From the NCBI GenBank assembly GCA_028564675.1, contig JAOVVO010000200.1, forward strand, positions 52,490 through 116,489: 64,000 nt of DNA, given 5' to 3'. Source of the stretch: Onchocerca lupi. Taxonomy: Eukaryota > Nematoda > Chromadorea > Rhabditida > Onchocercidae. The translations under genes were made by a program, and so were the position numbers. Positions 1 through 11,557 of this stretch are shown here, piece after piece (the stretch's first letter is position 1; the number at the start of each line of letters is the position of its first letter). The notes under the pieces are model-generated. The model saw nothing but the letters and a program-made list of their open reading frames with translations. It did no database searches and had not been told where the DNA came from.

Positions 1-3000
1 TCGGTGCTTCACGACCAAGCAAGTGTAATATACGGGTGGCAAGAACGGGATGCTCGCAGTCCTCAATGAATTCACACAAATGTGATAATCCTGAAATTTG
101 TGCTTATAATTCAGAAAAATCAAAAAAGTTTCAATTCCAGGGGAACTAGAAAGGTTTGATAGTGCACTGTAATTTCCGAACAATCTTATTTTAATTCACT
201 AATCCAGCAATCAAAAAAGACTGCATCAGTAGTAAAACAGTACACATAGAAAATTATACACTACCTGCTTCCTTTGCATCTGAGTTCTCATCAATTATAG
301 CAATAATAGTGTCAACAATGCTTTTCTTATAGTCGAAGCCACCATCATCGCGCAACATTATAGCCAAAAACGACATAAGAGTTGAGTGTTTACGTGGATA
401 ACGAGCACATAGTGAACGAATTGCTTCAATCACTACAACCTGTAATAAGCAGATATGCAAAAATCAAATCTACGTGTAAAAGACGTCATCCGATTTAATT
501 TCAATCAATTTAAGAGAATTAATAAACTCATGCATGAATATAATTAAAAGGAGACTATCTAATAAGATTCCTGGCGATTATGACAGTCATAGAGTCATTA
601 AGAATCCAGCAATTATGAATTAAGAAAAGCAGAAATAAGGATCAATTAAGGAAAATTAAGGAATTAAGGAACAATTATGAATCCCATTCTGCTATTGAAG
701 AATAGCAGGCTGCGTATAAACATTAAAATGGTCAAAGAGCAATCACAATCATCTAAGAAAGATTTACTGTTAACCTGAGCATTGTACGAATTTAGCAGCC
801 AAACCGCTAAATTTCAATTCACAAAAAGCTTAGGTCAACAATATTTGTTTCTCGTAATTTATCATCACGTTCCTATGCAATTTAATGATACATCACAAAT
901 TTCGAAAATTAAAAATGAATTGAGTAAGTGTTATTACCTTAAATTCATCACTTATTTCATTCACAAATGTGCTAATTTGTTTCATCAATCTTTCTACTGA
1001 TGATTCTGCTCCAGTTTTGAGAAGTGTTGTAATTGCAAGCGTTGCTATGGAACGATTCTGATCTGTTATCAGTTGTTCTAGATCGACATTGCATGATGTT
1101 ACTGCTTGTGGATGTTTCACTGATACCTGGATACGAAAGTTAAAAATACTTTCAACATAAAAGTCAAGTTTTTTCTAATTTTGGTCATCCGACAAAATAG
1201 CAGTACCTTCTAATAACTTATACATAAATTCTGTCAATCATTTTGATAATCATTAGGTGATAACAGTTAACGTTATAAAGCAGTGAGAAGCTTTCTTGCA
1301 TCCAAAAAAAGGAAAATAAGAGTAGAAGCTGTAACAAGAAAGATCAGCTTCTATAGTTCAAGATGTCAAATCCAAAATTTGAAATTCAAAGACCTTGTTC
1401 AAAGTTCGAACAGCCGCAAACCGTAATGTTGGTTTCGGAGACGAACAGAAAAGTTGCAACACTGAAATAGCTGGCGCCAATTCTGACGAAGTTGTTTGTG
1501 GTAAACGAACAATTGCAGAAGCAGCCTCGTAGATGACCATTTCACATTTATGACGGAGACATGATTCAATAAATTGGAAAAAGGGACTCTCTGCTCTGAA
1601 AGAACTTTAATCTTAACATAGTCATTTTATAGGAAAAAATAACTGAAAATAGCAGTTGCATTATTAATAGTTTTTTCATAGGACATAAACTCTTTTAATT
1701 ATGTTGACTCTGATACTAATTGCTAATTGTGGAAAATAGATTTAGAAAAACAAGAAAAAATTTAGAGAAATTTTATTAATTTATTAAAGGATCCATAAAA
1801 CTTACCTCGCTTCATCTTCTTCAATAAGTTTGGCAGCAAGTCGAATGAGATAGCAAGTTGCAAAAGGAGAGCGTAACGATGATTTACTCCATTTTTGAAC
1901 CAATTTATTCACTGCTAAACGATCACCGCTACGAATATGATAAAGCAAGCCGAGAGCATGAAATTGGACCATATTGCTGAAACCAGCTTTTTCGAGAAAA
2001 AAATCATTCGTTTAATTTTCGATCAATATTTTATCTTTACATTAAAATAGAACGGAAATTCTAGATTTTCAAATCGTCAGAAAAAAAAAAAACGATATTA
2101 CCTCATCAAATTTAACTTCTAAGAACATACAGTATCATTTATATTGTTAATTAAATAATAGAATACTAAATAAATTAAAACAATCCATTTAATTAATGTA
2201 AAAATATATTCTAATATAAGCGACAAACAAACATGTAAATAAACAAACTTATCCGATGAAACAGCTTCTTGAACTTCATTCACCCAACGACGTACCACTT
2301 CCGGATTTTTTCGGAGCAGATGAAATGATGAAACAAGAGCTGCCGATGCAACTGCTGAATTTTTATCGACAATAGCCTAGAAGAAACAAATGTCTTCACA
2401 ACACTCACATTTTTTATTGTCTTATCTCTTTCATACCCAATATTATTAAGTAACTTTTAGACTGAAAAAAAATCTTCCCATCATAATTTATATGACAACC
2501 TGCTTCATATAGCGTTCAATAGCCTGCAACATATTTCCATCAATTATGCAGCACAAAGCCCGGATAGCTGGTGCACGATAGATATCTTCTCTGCCAGTCA
2601 TATCCTTTGTAAGGCTAAAATATACTCATTAACTTTTATTTCTCTTATTTCAATTTGCAAATCAAACAAAATCATACAAATGAGCAACAAATAATATCAC
2701 TCAAACAGAAAACAAATAAAAATTTTTACAAACCTGCTAGTAACAATGATAACATCATTAGAGATATCACAAAACTCCTTAACTGCAAGATAAACCAAGC
2801 GGCGTAGATTTGAATCTCTACTTTGCCATAATTTTGTTATAGCAAAAAAAGCTTCCGTTGCTTCAGTGCGTCCGATAGTTTCACCTTGCTGTCGTAAATA
2901 CAGCAATTTACTCAAGATAAGACTACATCTACGTGCATTTATCGGCGTTTCGTTGAAAGCGCGAGCCTGAATTTTCGATAAAAAAGAATTTTGCATAAAA

Positions 3001-3516
3001 TAAGACATTACTTCTGCTTTTTCTGTTCAAATATGTGATATGAAAATGTTTCAACTGATATAAAAGAAGCAATTCAAATGAATATAATAAGTTGGGTGAT
3101 AAAGATAATCATTTACAATTGGTTTTGCATCAATCTGCCATGAAGAATTATGACAGCTAACAGTTTAAATAAGAAATACTATGATATAATCGGTTGAATG
3201 ATTAAGGTAATCATTTACAATTGATTTTGCACCAATTTGCACATGGAAAATTATGGACAGCTAATCGATTAAATAAAAAACACTATGATATTTGTCATAT
3301 TTGATATATTTCATAACTACTTCATCTTAAACAAGTTACTATCTCATTTCACATGGTTCCAGCTATAATAACGAACTTCTTATATTCTTCTGGATAGTTA
3401 AATTACGAATGGATAATAAACATTAAACAAACGAATACCTCCTGTAGGACAGTAGTTTTATCGAGATTAGCAAATGGATTACCACCACTTTCTTCGTCCT
3501 TCTTGTCCCGTTTCAT
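1..3516 (-). CDS. copg-1: Coatomer subunit gamma (COPI), 5' part of gene, 3' end beyond window
   Basis: Gamma subunit of the COPI coat, which binds Golgi and ER membranes in the cytosol and drives retrograde vesicle transport. Nine exons are visible: 3439-3516, 2734-2966, 2500-2614, 2249-2376, 1806-1976, 1394-1595, 938-1126, 265-439 and 1-90. The start is the ATG at 3516, giving MKRDKKDEESGGNPFANLDK, the usual acidic/basic N-terminus of gamma-COP. Exon 2 encodes ARAFNETPINARRCSLILSK, exon 3 DMTGREDIYRAPAIRALC and exon 7 SIATLAITTLLKTGAESS, all near-identical to animal gamma-COP. This covers the N-terminal half of the alpha-solenoid (adaptin N-terminal domain); the rest of the solenoid and the appendage domain lie off the left edge. 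All splice sites checked are GT-AG and the joins I tested keep frame. Identity is certain at family level; the symbol follows the C. elegans name for this single-copy gene. Confidence 0.95.
3091..3291. repeat. Two-copy tandem duplication, about 100 bp unit, in intron 1 of the coatomer gamma gene
   Basis: 3091-3187 and 3192-3291 are imperfect direct copies. Both contain TAATCATTTACAATTG, then a TTTTGCA(T/C)CAAT block, a GACAGCTAA block and finally CACTATGATAT or TACTATGATAT. There is no coding potential. It looks like a local duplication rather than a transposon, since no terminal repeats are visible. Confidence 0.7.
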
Positions 3517-4834
3517 CTTTAACGAATTGAAAAGTAATCGACAATTATAACTAATCCTGAAGAATTATTCGTAATGATATTTAAATGATCATCGAAAAGA
3601 ATATAACACGTCGAATACGAATGAGATCAGATGATTTATCCTAATATACAGTAAATGAGTTCAATTATAACTGAACTAATATGATTATTTTAGCATGAAA
3701 TTAAAGTTTAAATGGTTGGTTGGACAAGTGAACAATAGTAATATAAAAACTCGAGATGAAATGATATTTTGATTTGGACATGAATCTTTAATCTCACTCT
3801 CTCTTCCGTTAATTTCCTTTTTTTTTTTCGTTTTAAGAATAAGCTAGTGTTTGAGATTGATGTCGGGGAGATGTTGGTGATTTAAGCCATCTAATCTTCA
3901 TCTAGCTAGCAATTACTTAACAATATATTCTTTTACAGTGTAGCACTAAATTGCAGTATTCCCTTCTAGTCATTCTTATAGAAATAAAAACAAATATCAC
4001 GATAGACGAATAGAAAAATACATGAACACGTAGTTAATTTAGAGTTCCTTCTCATCACATTACGCTTGCTTACTTCGTAACGTATAGTTCAGCTTAGACT
4101 GCAGAATTAAACCTGTAATTAACAATCTCCATTAACGAACGGAAACGAAACTACTCCACGTTCGTTCTATGCGATCGCATCAGTTCCGTAATCCAACGCA
4201 ACGATACAATCAAACCATCAAAATATTTTTACTGCGTCACTTGGTCAAAATTTTTGAAATAATTATGAAATGTGAAATATCTCATTTGCAAATTTCATTT
4301 ATTCATGTTACAGTGGATGAAACACTTATCGATTTAATATATGTTGCAGTGCATACCTCTTTGATATGTTAAGCATATGCTTAACATGTGTATATTATTT
4401 TGGGTTCTTCTATTGCGATTAACCTTCATTAGTTACTTATAAAACAGTACGAACACGTAAGAACACGTACACGTAAGAATAATATTTCTAGGCTTCATAT
4501 AAATACCTTATTCATTACTCTCTTTATTCATATAAATAATTTACATGAAAACATATTATCCTAGGAAAAGCTATGATAATATGTAAATAATTCATTCTAC
4601 AACTAATAATTACATGTGGATCTATTTTATTATTTATCGAAATGATTAAATTTAATATTCAAATGCACGAATCATTCATTTAAGAAGTGAAATCAAATTT
4701 GATTATCATTAGCGAAATATGAAATGAAAAAAACGTATTTTTACTTTCTACTTTACTTCTTCTTTTATGCAAAGCTATTGAAATGATATGAAAAAAAAAA
4801 AAAAGAATGGATGAGTTGCAAATGATAATAATTA
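3517..4834. other. Intergenic, 5' of coatomer gamma and 3' of the peptidase gene
   Basis: About 1.3 kb of AT-rich sequence between the start of coatomer gamma (transcribed leftward) and the stop of the serine peptidase (also leftward). Short open frames here have no splice context and no recognisable domain. The coatomer promoter should lie in the left part. The ATG at 3516 is directly preceded by an AG after a pyrimidine-poor tract, so I could not place a trans-splice acceptor with confidence. Confidence 0.5.
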
Positions 4835-7800
4835 TCATATCCAAGAAGATAAATGATAACAAATTCCTGTTAGATGACATATTAACTGTGCGTATCGTCG
4901 GGCATCGGTCACCGTAAACGGTATCCCATCGGAACAATTCATCGACGAAAAAGAATGTATGCCAAGCAGAAAAGCTCGATGTTTCATAGATCCTTGTAAT
5001 CCTGCTCCACTATCACCCTAAATGCAAACAAATATTACGCTTGAATGATTCTTAAATAGCTTACGTGTTCCGTTGTTAAAAAAAAAACGTGTTTTTATCA
5101 CAAAAAACGCGTTAAATTGACGTAAAATTGTTCTAGACATTCAACACCATAAGATAACGTAGCAAATAACGCTAAACATATGTTGTTACTGTACAAGTAA
5201 ATGCTCATCATATAATTTTGGGACGATTTGGCTCGCATTTTTCTAGGCCTGAGATGAACTATGTTTACGATACTAACAGATAATATCAAGCATTTAGTAA
5301 TTATTATACATATAAGGAATGAAAGACTATTTAACTGAATGACATGAAATGATTGGCTAATATTTCGCTTTCATCATGCGATGAAATAAGACAAAGTTTC
5401 AGATATTTTAAATTCGCTCTGTAACTATTGATCATTGATAAATCAAATGGAAAATGCTATGAACACGAAATTTGAAAAAGTAATAGGTCACTTTTAGAAA
5501 TTTTAAATTTTTTTTTTTAAAAGTTGAGAAAATGTCCACATCATTTGTAGATATAGAATACGAAAATGATAAGTTCAATGGATTAATAATTTTAATGGGA
5601 TAATGGTGTATCTTTAGTGGAGGAAATTATGACTAATATGAAATGTATGACTTAAATACTAAACTTTCAATTCATAACTTTTCTGTAATAATTGATTGAA
5701 AATAAACTTGTTTTTACCGCACAAATGCCGTGATGACGGGTCATATTTTTTGGCTTATAAATTGGCCCTGCACGAATGAAATCTCTGTGTTTTGTGACAC
5801 CAAGAATTTTTGCACTACCATAATTTAACCTGGACATTATTTCTCCTTCTGAAAAATCATTTTATCGTTTTTTTTTTTTTTTTTTTTCACTATTATTATT
5901 TATCATTATGGTTAATTATTATTTATCATCAATTATTATTTTTTATCAACTTTCATTTGCTATTAATTATTTGTTATACATTATTAATTAATTATTATTT
6001 ATTAATCATTATTTGCTACTAGTTATTTATTATTAATTTATTACTGTTTATTAGAAATCAGTTATTATTTTTTTGATCAATTATTGATAGTTACTGCCAC
6101 TTAATTGCTATTAATTAATTATTGTTAAACGATTGTTATTTTGACAATAATTATTATTCGTTATCGATCGATTTTTAATTAATTACTATTTACTAATTAC
6201 TTATTATTTGTCAATTATTAATTATTATTTATTATTATTACTGTTATTATTGTTAATATTATAGAAATAATAATAGTAGGATTGCTTCCATCCAAAAAAT
6301 TTAATAAATTATGGGATTAACTCTTGTATCTCACTACAGAATTTTATAAAATAGAAATTTATTTATTTTCAAGTTTGGATATTCGAAATTTTCGGGCTTA
6401 CTTTCATTTTCGCCAAATCCAAAATCAAAAAGATTTTCGGCAAAGTTAAGATCGAAATTTGAATTAGGTAAGCATATTGCTGAGGTAGATGTATCAAACT
6501 GAAAAAAAAAAATGATTAGTTTAAGTGATTGACTAACTAGTACTTCAAATTAATAAATTCAAATTAATTACTGAATATTGCGCAGTGAAATTCAAGTAAT
6601 TTGGAATGATATATTAATAGAAAAATGGAAGAGTAGATTTCCAAGGATATTTTAATTTCACTAGGTTTTTTTTTGAGAACCTTATGCATAACAATGATGT
6701 ACAGAAATAGACAATATAATAATAATTTCATAAATATTTGCAATATTTGTTTCATTTCCAAATTTAAAAATTTCACTAATTTACCATCAGATCTGTTTCT
6801 AATTCAATAATTGCGAAATCATATCCATGTATACAACCTTCATCCACATAACTAAAAGTAAAAAATCGTTTATTTTAATAAAATTTCCAGCTTTGTTTAG
6901 TTGCTAAATATGCTTCATTAATATATTACCTTATTTGAAGACTTTCTAAAGACAAATTTTTTGTTTTTTCTTTTCTGTTTAGAAAATAAATAATATTGCG
7001 ATTAAACTGGAATAATCATTGATTGAATTTGAAATTCAATTTTAAAAAATTGATTCAATCTATTACCGCCTATGAAAAGCAACTTTACGAATTCCAGCTG
7101 TTGCGCATAACTTTCCGCCACATGGTGGTGAATCATTTCGTAAACATATTCCACCATATCGTACTGCAATTTCATTTATATTGTCCCGACTTGCACCTGT
7201 TCTTAAATAAATTGCTAAATTTGTGTTATTGTTATGTAAATATGTTTAGTATGCTATCATTATAAGAATAATGTAAATGTATTAAATGATTGCTGAAATT
7301 TATCGATTTTATTGATAAAATCAAAAATTTTAATCAATTTTATTGATAAAACCAACATGCATGGCAGATGACTGCTTTCGAAATGCATGACACAATGTGC
7401 TGCAGTAAGAATGTGTCGTTTTGAGATAATCGATCCACCGCAATAATTGTATTGTTTTATATTTTGAAAAGTTAATGCTATGGCCCAAGGAAATTGACCC
7501 AATTTTGCAGCTGATCCAATCGATATTTTATGTGCTGAAATGGCAATCAAATTTTGTAACAGTTTAATTAACGATGATCAACAACAATCGATTTATTATA
7601 TGATATTTTATGAAATGAAAATTGAAGTATATCAAAATTGATTTTTTTTAGTGCTAATTTGAGATATCACAACATACGATTGATAATGAATGATTGAAAA
7701 ATGATGTAAAAGTTGGCAAATTTTGTGTTGAAATACGCATTGTTAGCATAAAAGAGATGAATGTTTTATGCATCGATGATATTTATTTATAAATGATGAA

Positions 7801-8450
7801 ATTAGCAGTAGAAAAGTTGAATTTATGTAAAAATTATTGAAATTTAAAAATGGACGTGTTGAAAGCCATATTCGACGCGTTTTACCACAATTAATTGCCA
7901 AATCTTCATTGTCTATCGCATCAATTTTGCTTAATTCCATTGCATCACCTATGAAAAAAAAAAAAAAAAAAAGAAGGAATTAATTAATTTTTCAATTCGA
8001 ATAATATTATTGCTTTTATCATCAATATTGTATCAGTAATTTTTATGAACAATTTTAACCAAAAAATAAGGTCAAAAAATTGCTTTTATTGATATCTAAT
8101 TGCATTCAAGATTTAAGATTTTAATAATAATTTATACGAGTATTTAAAATATGATACTATTAATTACATTTTAGACAAGTATTAAATTCAAAAAAAAGAA
8201 GTAATGAAACTGAATGCTCATTCGAAATGATTTTTTAATCTTTTAGCAGTATATGAATTTTAATTGAAACATCATTTGAATTACTTTTAGAACTGTAATA
8301 AATTTATATATATATAAATTACATATCATGAATGAATGAACCAGGTTTGGCATAAACGATAATATCATCGAAATTCAAACGAAAATCTTGTATTGCCAAT
8401 GCAATGATACCAAATTTTATCACCAATAATGATATCGCGCAACCGTTCAT
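4835..8450 (-). CDS. Secreted S1-family serine peptidase (chymotrypsin fold), non-trypsin S1 pocket
   Basis: Eight exons (8342-8450, 7856-7948, 7373-7534, 7067-7196, 6785-6851, 6402-6498, 5718-5848, 4835-5017) join in frame to 323 residues. The start ATG at 8450 opens a hydrophobic signal peptide, MNGCAISLLVIKFGIIALA. A pro-segment of about 50 residues follows, with a Cys that may tether it. The mature chain probably begins after Lys70 with ISIG in place of the usual IVGG. The catalytic triad is complete: His114 in LTAAHC, Asp176 in GYDFAIIELE, Ser266 in GDSGAG. Chymotrypsin position 189, six residues before the Ser, is Gly (GICAGDSG), so a trypsin-like preference for Lys/Arg is unlikely; a small or aliphatic P1 preference is my inference. 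The C-terminus RRYAQLICHLTGICY resembles other nematode S1 peptidases. The first intron phase and signal peptide support the chosen start. Substrate unknown. Confidence 0.85.
5868..6270. repeat. AT-rich low-complexity tract in a peptidase intron
   Basis: A T-homopolymer at about 5868-5887 is followed by some 380 bases of degenerate TTATTATTTATTAATTA-like sequence, almost free of G and C. It lies in the intron between peptidase exons 6 and 7. The apparent open frame across it is a by-product of composition. Confidence 0.6.
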
Positions 8451-9991
8451 CGAATTGTTTTAATTTCAAAGTTCTATTTAATTGTCAAAACATACATTAT
8501 TCATATTTTTTAAAAATTTAAAATATAAATATGCAAACAATTGTAAAAGACAATTTTGTTAATTACATTCCATATTGTTATAAATTCATCGAAAATCATA
8601 ATATCGTAATTTAAATCGGTTATATTTTGCATTTTACACATTCTTTTCTTTTTTATTGCATAAATTTGTTGGTCAAATAATTTATGATTTCTATGATCAG
8701 TTTGTCCCACATGCTTCGGTGTATATCTAAAATTATTTATAATAATTACTAAATAGTAAATCCAATTTGCAAAATTATAGTATTTATGATTATTCGGAAT
8801 TGAAATTGATTTTTAGAAATCCTGAAATTTATTAGCTTCATGTGAAGCTCCTCAAGTCCTATATTTTATTTCTAAACATTATGAAAATCAAAAAACAAAC
8901 AAATAAATAGGAATCATAAGTTTAAATTCTATAGTAAATGGATTGAAAATGTCCCGAAATTGCTTATCAATGAAAAAATTCGAATTTCGTGAATTTAAGG
9001 AAATACTATTCGGTTACCATCATTAGCATAAAATGAAATGTGACATGATAAATTCTATTGAAGAAAAATTTCACCATAAATTTACTTTCGGTAATTTAAG
9101 AAGTCATTTGACAAATGGATGTTAAGATGAAATCTTAACTATTTCAGGCATTTTTTTTTTTTTTTTTTGATGAATCCGTAAAATAATGATCGTTGATTAT
9201 TTAATATTCTTCACTAAAAACTATGCTTCATTTTATGTTTCAAACGACAATTGTAGATAATTGTAATTAACGTTAGAAGAAAAATAAATAATCATTGCAA
9301 AAAAGCACATTGTTTATTAGCAAAAAATAAAAAATAAAAAATAGTATGAATAATAACTGTAAAGTAAAATATAATCATTTTATACAAAATTAGACAGAAA
9401 TGGACTTTAGAAATTTTCGCAAAATTAATTCGAAAAAAAGATTTAATTGCAGAATGACATGGAGTAGTTATTACAGTATCACATGAATAATGGTTACAGT
9501 ATAACATGAGATAAAAGTTACAGAATAAAAGAAAAATGAATTACATAATATGAATGAGGAATAATAATGAAGCTATCAATATTGTGAAATTTTTGGATAT
9601 ATCAAAGACATCAATTTTTTTAATTTCCAAATTTGTTACAATAACTAAATGAAATGTAAATAAGTTTGTTGCTTTGAGAAATATTTCAATTTGTAAAATA
9701 TTAAATATTTGAAATCAATCATTAAGGTTTATTAAGAAAGAGAAATTTTCCAACCATTAAGCATTAGTATCAAATTTTAATAATTATTGCATGAAAATAT
9801 TTTCTTGGCATACGGTAACAAATGAAGCATATTGAAATGAACATATTTCATACATATTTTTAAAAATTAATTGATATGATATGGATGGTGCCAATAAAAA
9901 CAAATTAAAATAAAATCTATTCTCAAAGTGTTAGAATCATCAATACTTTTTATCAAGATTCTCTCAAATATGCTTTGTCTTGAATTTTTTA
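8451..9991. other. Intergenic between the peptidase and the dioxygenase homolog
   Basis: AT-rich with no gene I can support. One leftward open frame at about 8575-8730 has an acceptable acceptor (ATAATTTTAG) and a possible donor (TGGAAT followed by GTAATT). Its product is unrecognisable and it does not join the peptidase start in frame, so it is not called as an exon. A T18 run sits near 9151-9168. Confidence 0.5.
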
Positions 9992-11431
9992 TCAGCCTTG
10001 TTGAATATTATTATCAGCGTCGAAAAAACGTTTAACAACAACTTTATTCTGTAAATAAATGTAGAATTTTATAACATTTGCCAAAATACAACTAAAATAT
10101 ATTAGTTACTGAATTATATTTAAACTATTAATCTAAATCATTTTTTCTTAATAAAAAAGTTTTAGTCTGATTTTCCTTTGTATTTCGTATTTTTAGAAAA
10201 AAAAAAAAAAAAAAGGAAAGAACAATAGGAATTTTTATTCTATTTAGATTTGCCGAAAAGGAAATTTGTTTGCAAAAGTTTTTTTTTCTTTCCCACGTTA
10301 AGATAAATTAAATAAATACCTGTGTTGTTAGTGTAAAGCGATAATTACGACCACGTGGTATAATGATAAGATCACCTCGTTCAACATTGATACGAATCCA
10401 GTCATCTTCATCTACTTCAATATCATAGTATGCGCTACCATCCATGATGAAAAATACGGAATCGACATTTTTTGCTACCGGTTCATAAAATTTTTCCAAC
10501 TAAAAAATAAATTTTCTACTATACAAAATATTTGTAGAATAAAAATTTTCTTATAATATTCTAACATGTTTTGGAAACTTTGAAAAAAGCAAAAGTGAAG
10601 AATTTTTGAATTTTTTTTTTCGTTTTTTCTATTCGAGAATAATTTTTTCGAGCTTTTTTGAATAAGAAATACCACATTTCTATATTTATTTCCAAATGAT
10701 TATAATATGCATGCAAAGGATCAATTAAAAAATTAGGCAATGATAATGTATTTTTTTTTTTGTGTAAAAATAATTCCATCTTTTAATTTCCTTATTTAGT
10801 TAAGCAAAAAATCTATCAGTTGACAAATAATTTCTCTTCCATTTTTGCACTACTTTTTTTTTTTTTTTTTTTAAAAAAACAAAAGTTTATTATTGATAAA
10901 TTTTCAATAATAATGAGAGCAATTTTGTGATGTGTTAATTTTATTTTAATAGTATAAAATTTGCTCAAATTACCTTCCGTTCGAAATTATTCACATTTTC
11001 ATGAAGGGTTAAAATATCAGATGAGCTCATTTTTCGTTCCGCTTTTATTCGTGAAATGCGTTTTTTCATTGCATTACGATCATCAATATCAACCTTTGCA
11101 AGAATTAATGCGACATTATTTGCAATGAATAAACAATTCAAATTACTATGAAAAATGTAAAAAAATTTTGATACAGTAATCCTGGCATCCAATTTTTGTG
11201 TGTTAATTTTTCTCTTATCATGCAAGAAGCAAAGAAATATGTGCATTTGTATATTATTGAAAGAAAATTTTGAAAAAACAAAATTAAATTTCAATTAATT
11301 AATTAATTTGACATAATTAATACCACATATGAAATGACACCGGTAAGAGTTTGTAATTGATCATTTGTGTATATTTTTGGTGGATAAATATGATGAGGAA
11401 GACGACGATCACCATACGGATATCGTTCCAT
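9992..11431 (-). CDS. Acireductone dioxygenase homolog, probably catalytically inactive
   Basis: Four exons (11324-11431, 10974-11093, 10320-10499, 9992-10048) close in frame as 154 residues; active family members usually have about 180. The start MERYPYGDRRLPHHIYPP and the ending VVVKRFFDADNNIQQG fit the cupin-fold ARD family, whose active members use Fe or Ni to oxidise acireductone in the methionine salvage pathway. The family signatures SSSDILTLHENVNNFE and GDLIIIPRGRNYRFTL are clear. The metal ligands are not: the usual HxHxxxE segment reads EPVAKNVDSVFFIMDG, and the later PxGxxHRF histidine is Asn (GRNYRF). So at least three His and the Glu ligand are gone. C. elegans also has ARD paralogs described as probably inactive, as I recall, so this may be an inherited nematode pseudo-enzyme. 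The open frame, good splice sites and conserved fold residues argue against a decaying pseudogene. Confidence 0.85.
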
Positions 11432-11489
11432 TTGCCAACTTCTCATCTTTTATTATCTTTCAAAATTTTTATTTTTACTATTATTATTG

Positions 11490-11490
11490 C

Positions 11491-11557
<67 letters not shown>
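11490..11557. repeat. (GTT)n microsatellite, about 22 units, 5' of the dioxygenase homolog
   Basis: Uninterrupted TGT/GTT trinucleotide repeat about 60 bases upstream of the dioxygenase-homolog ATG (11431). On the sense strand it reads (AAC)n and would be 5' UTR or proximal promoter. Long open frames through it encode only poly-Val or poly-Cys and are artefacts. Confidence 0.9.

Noticed and set aside
4680..4937. Hydrophobic tail that could extend the serine peptidase
   Set aside because: It is the wrong frame: reading on from GDSGAG in the correct frame gives a normal peptidase C-terminus and a stop at 4835.
8510..8730. Exon-like minus-strand frame upstream of the peptidase
   Set aside because: Has a possible acceptor and donor, but no phase-compatible join to the peptidase and no recognisable domain.
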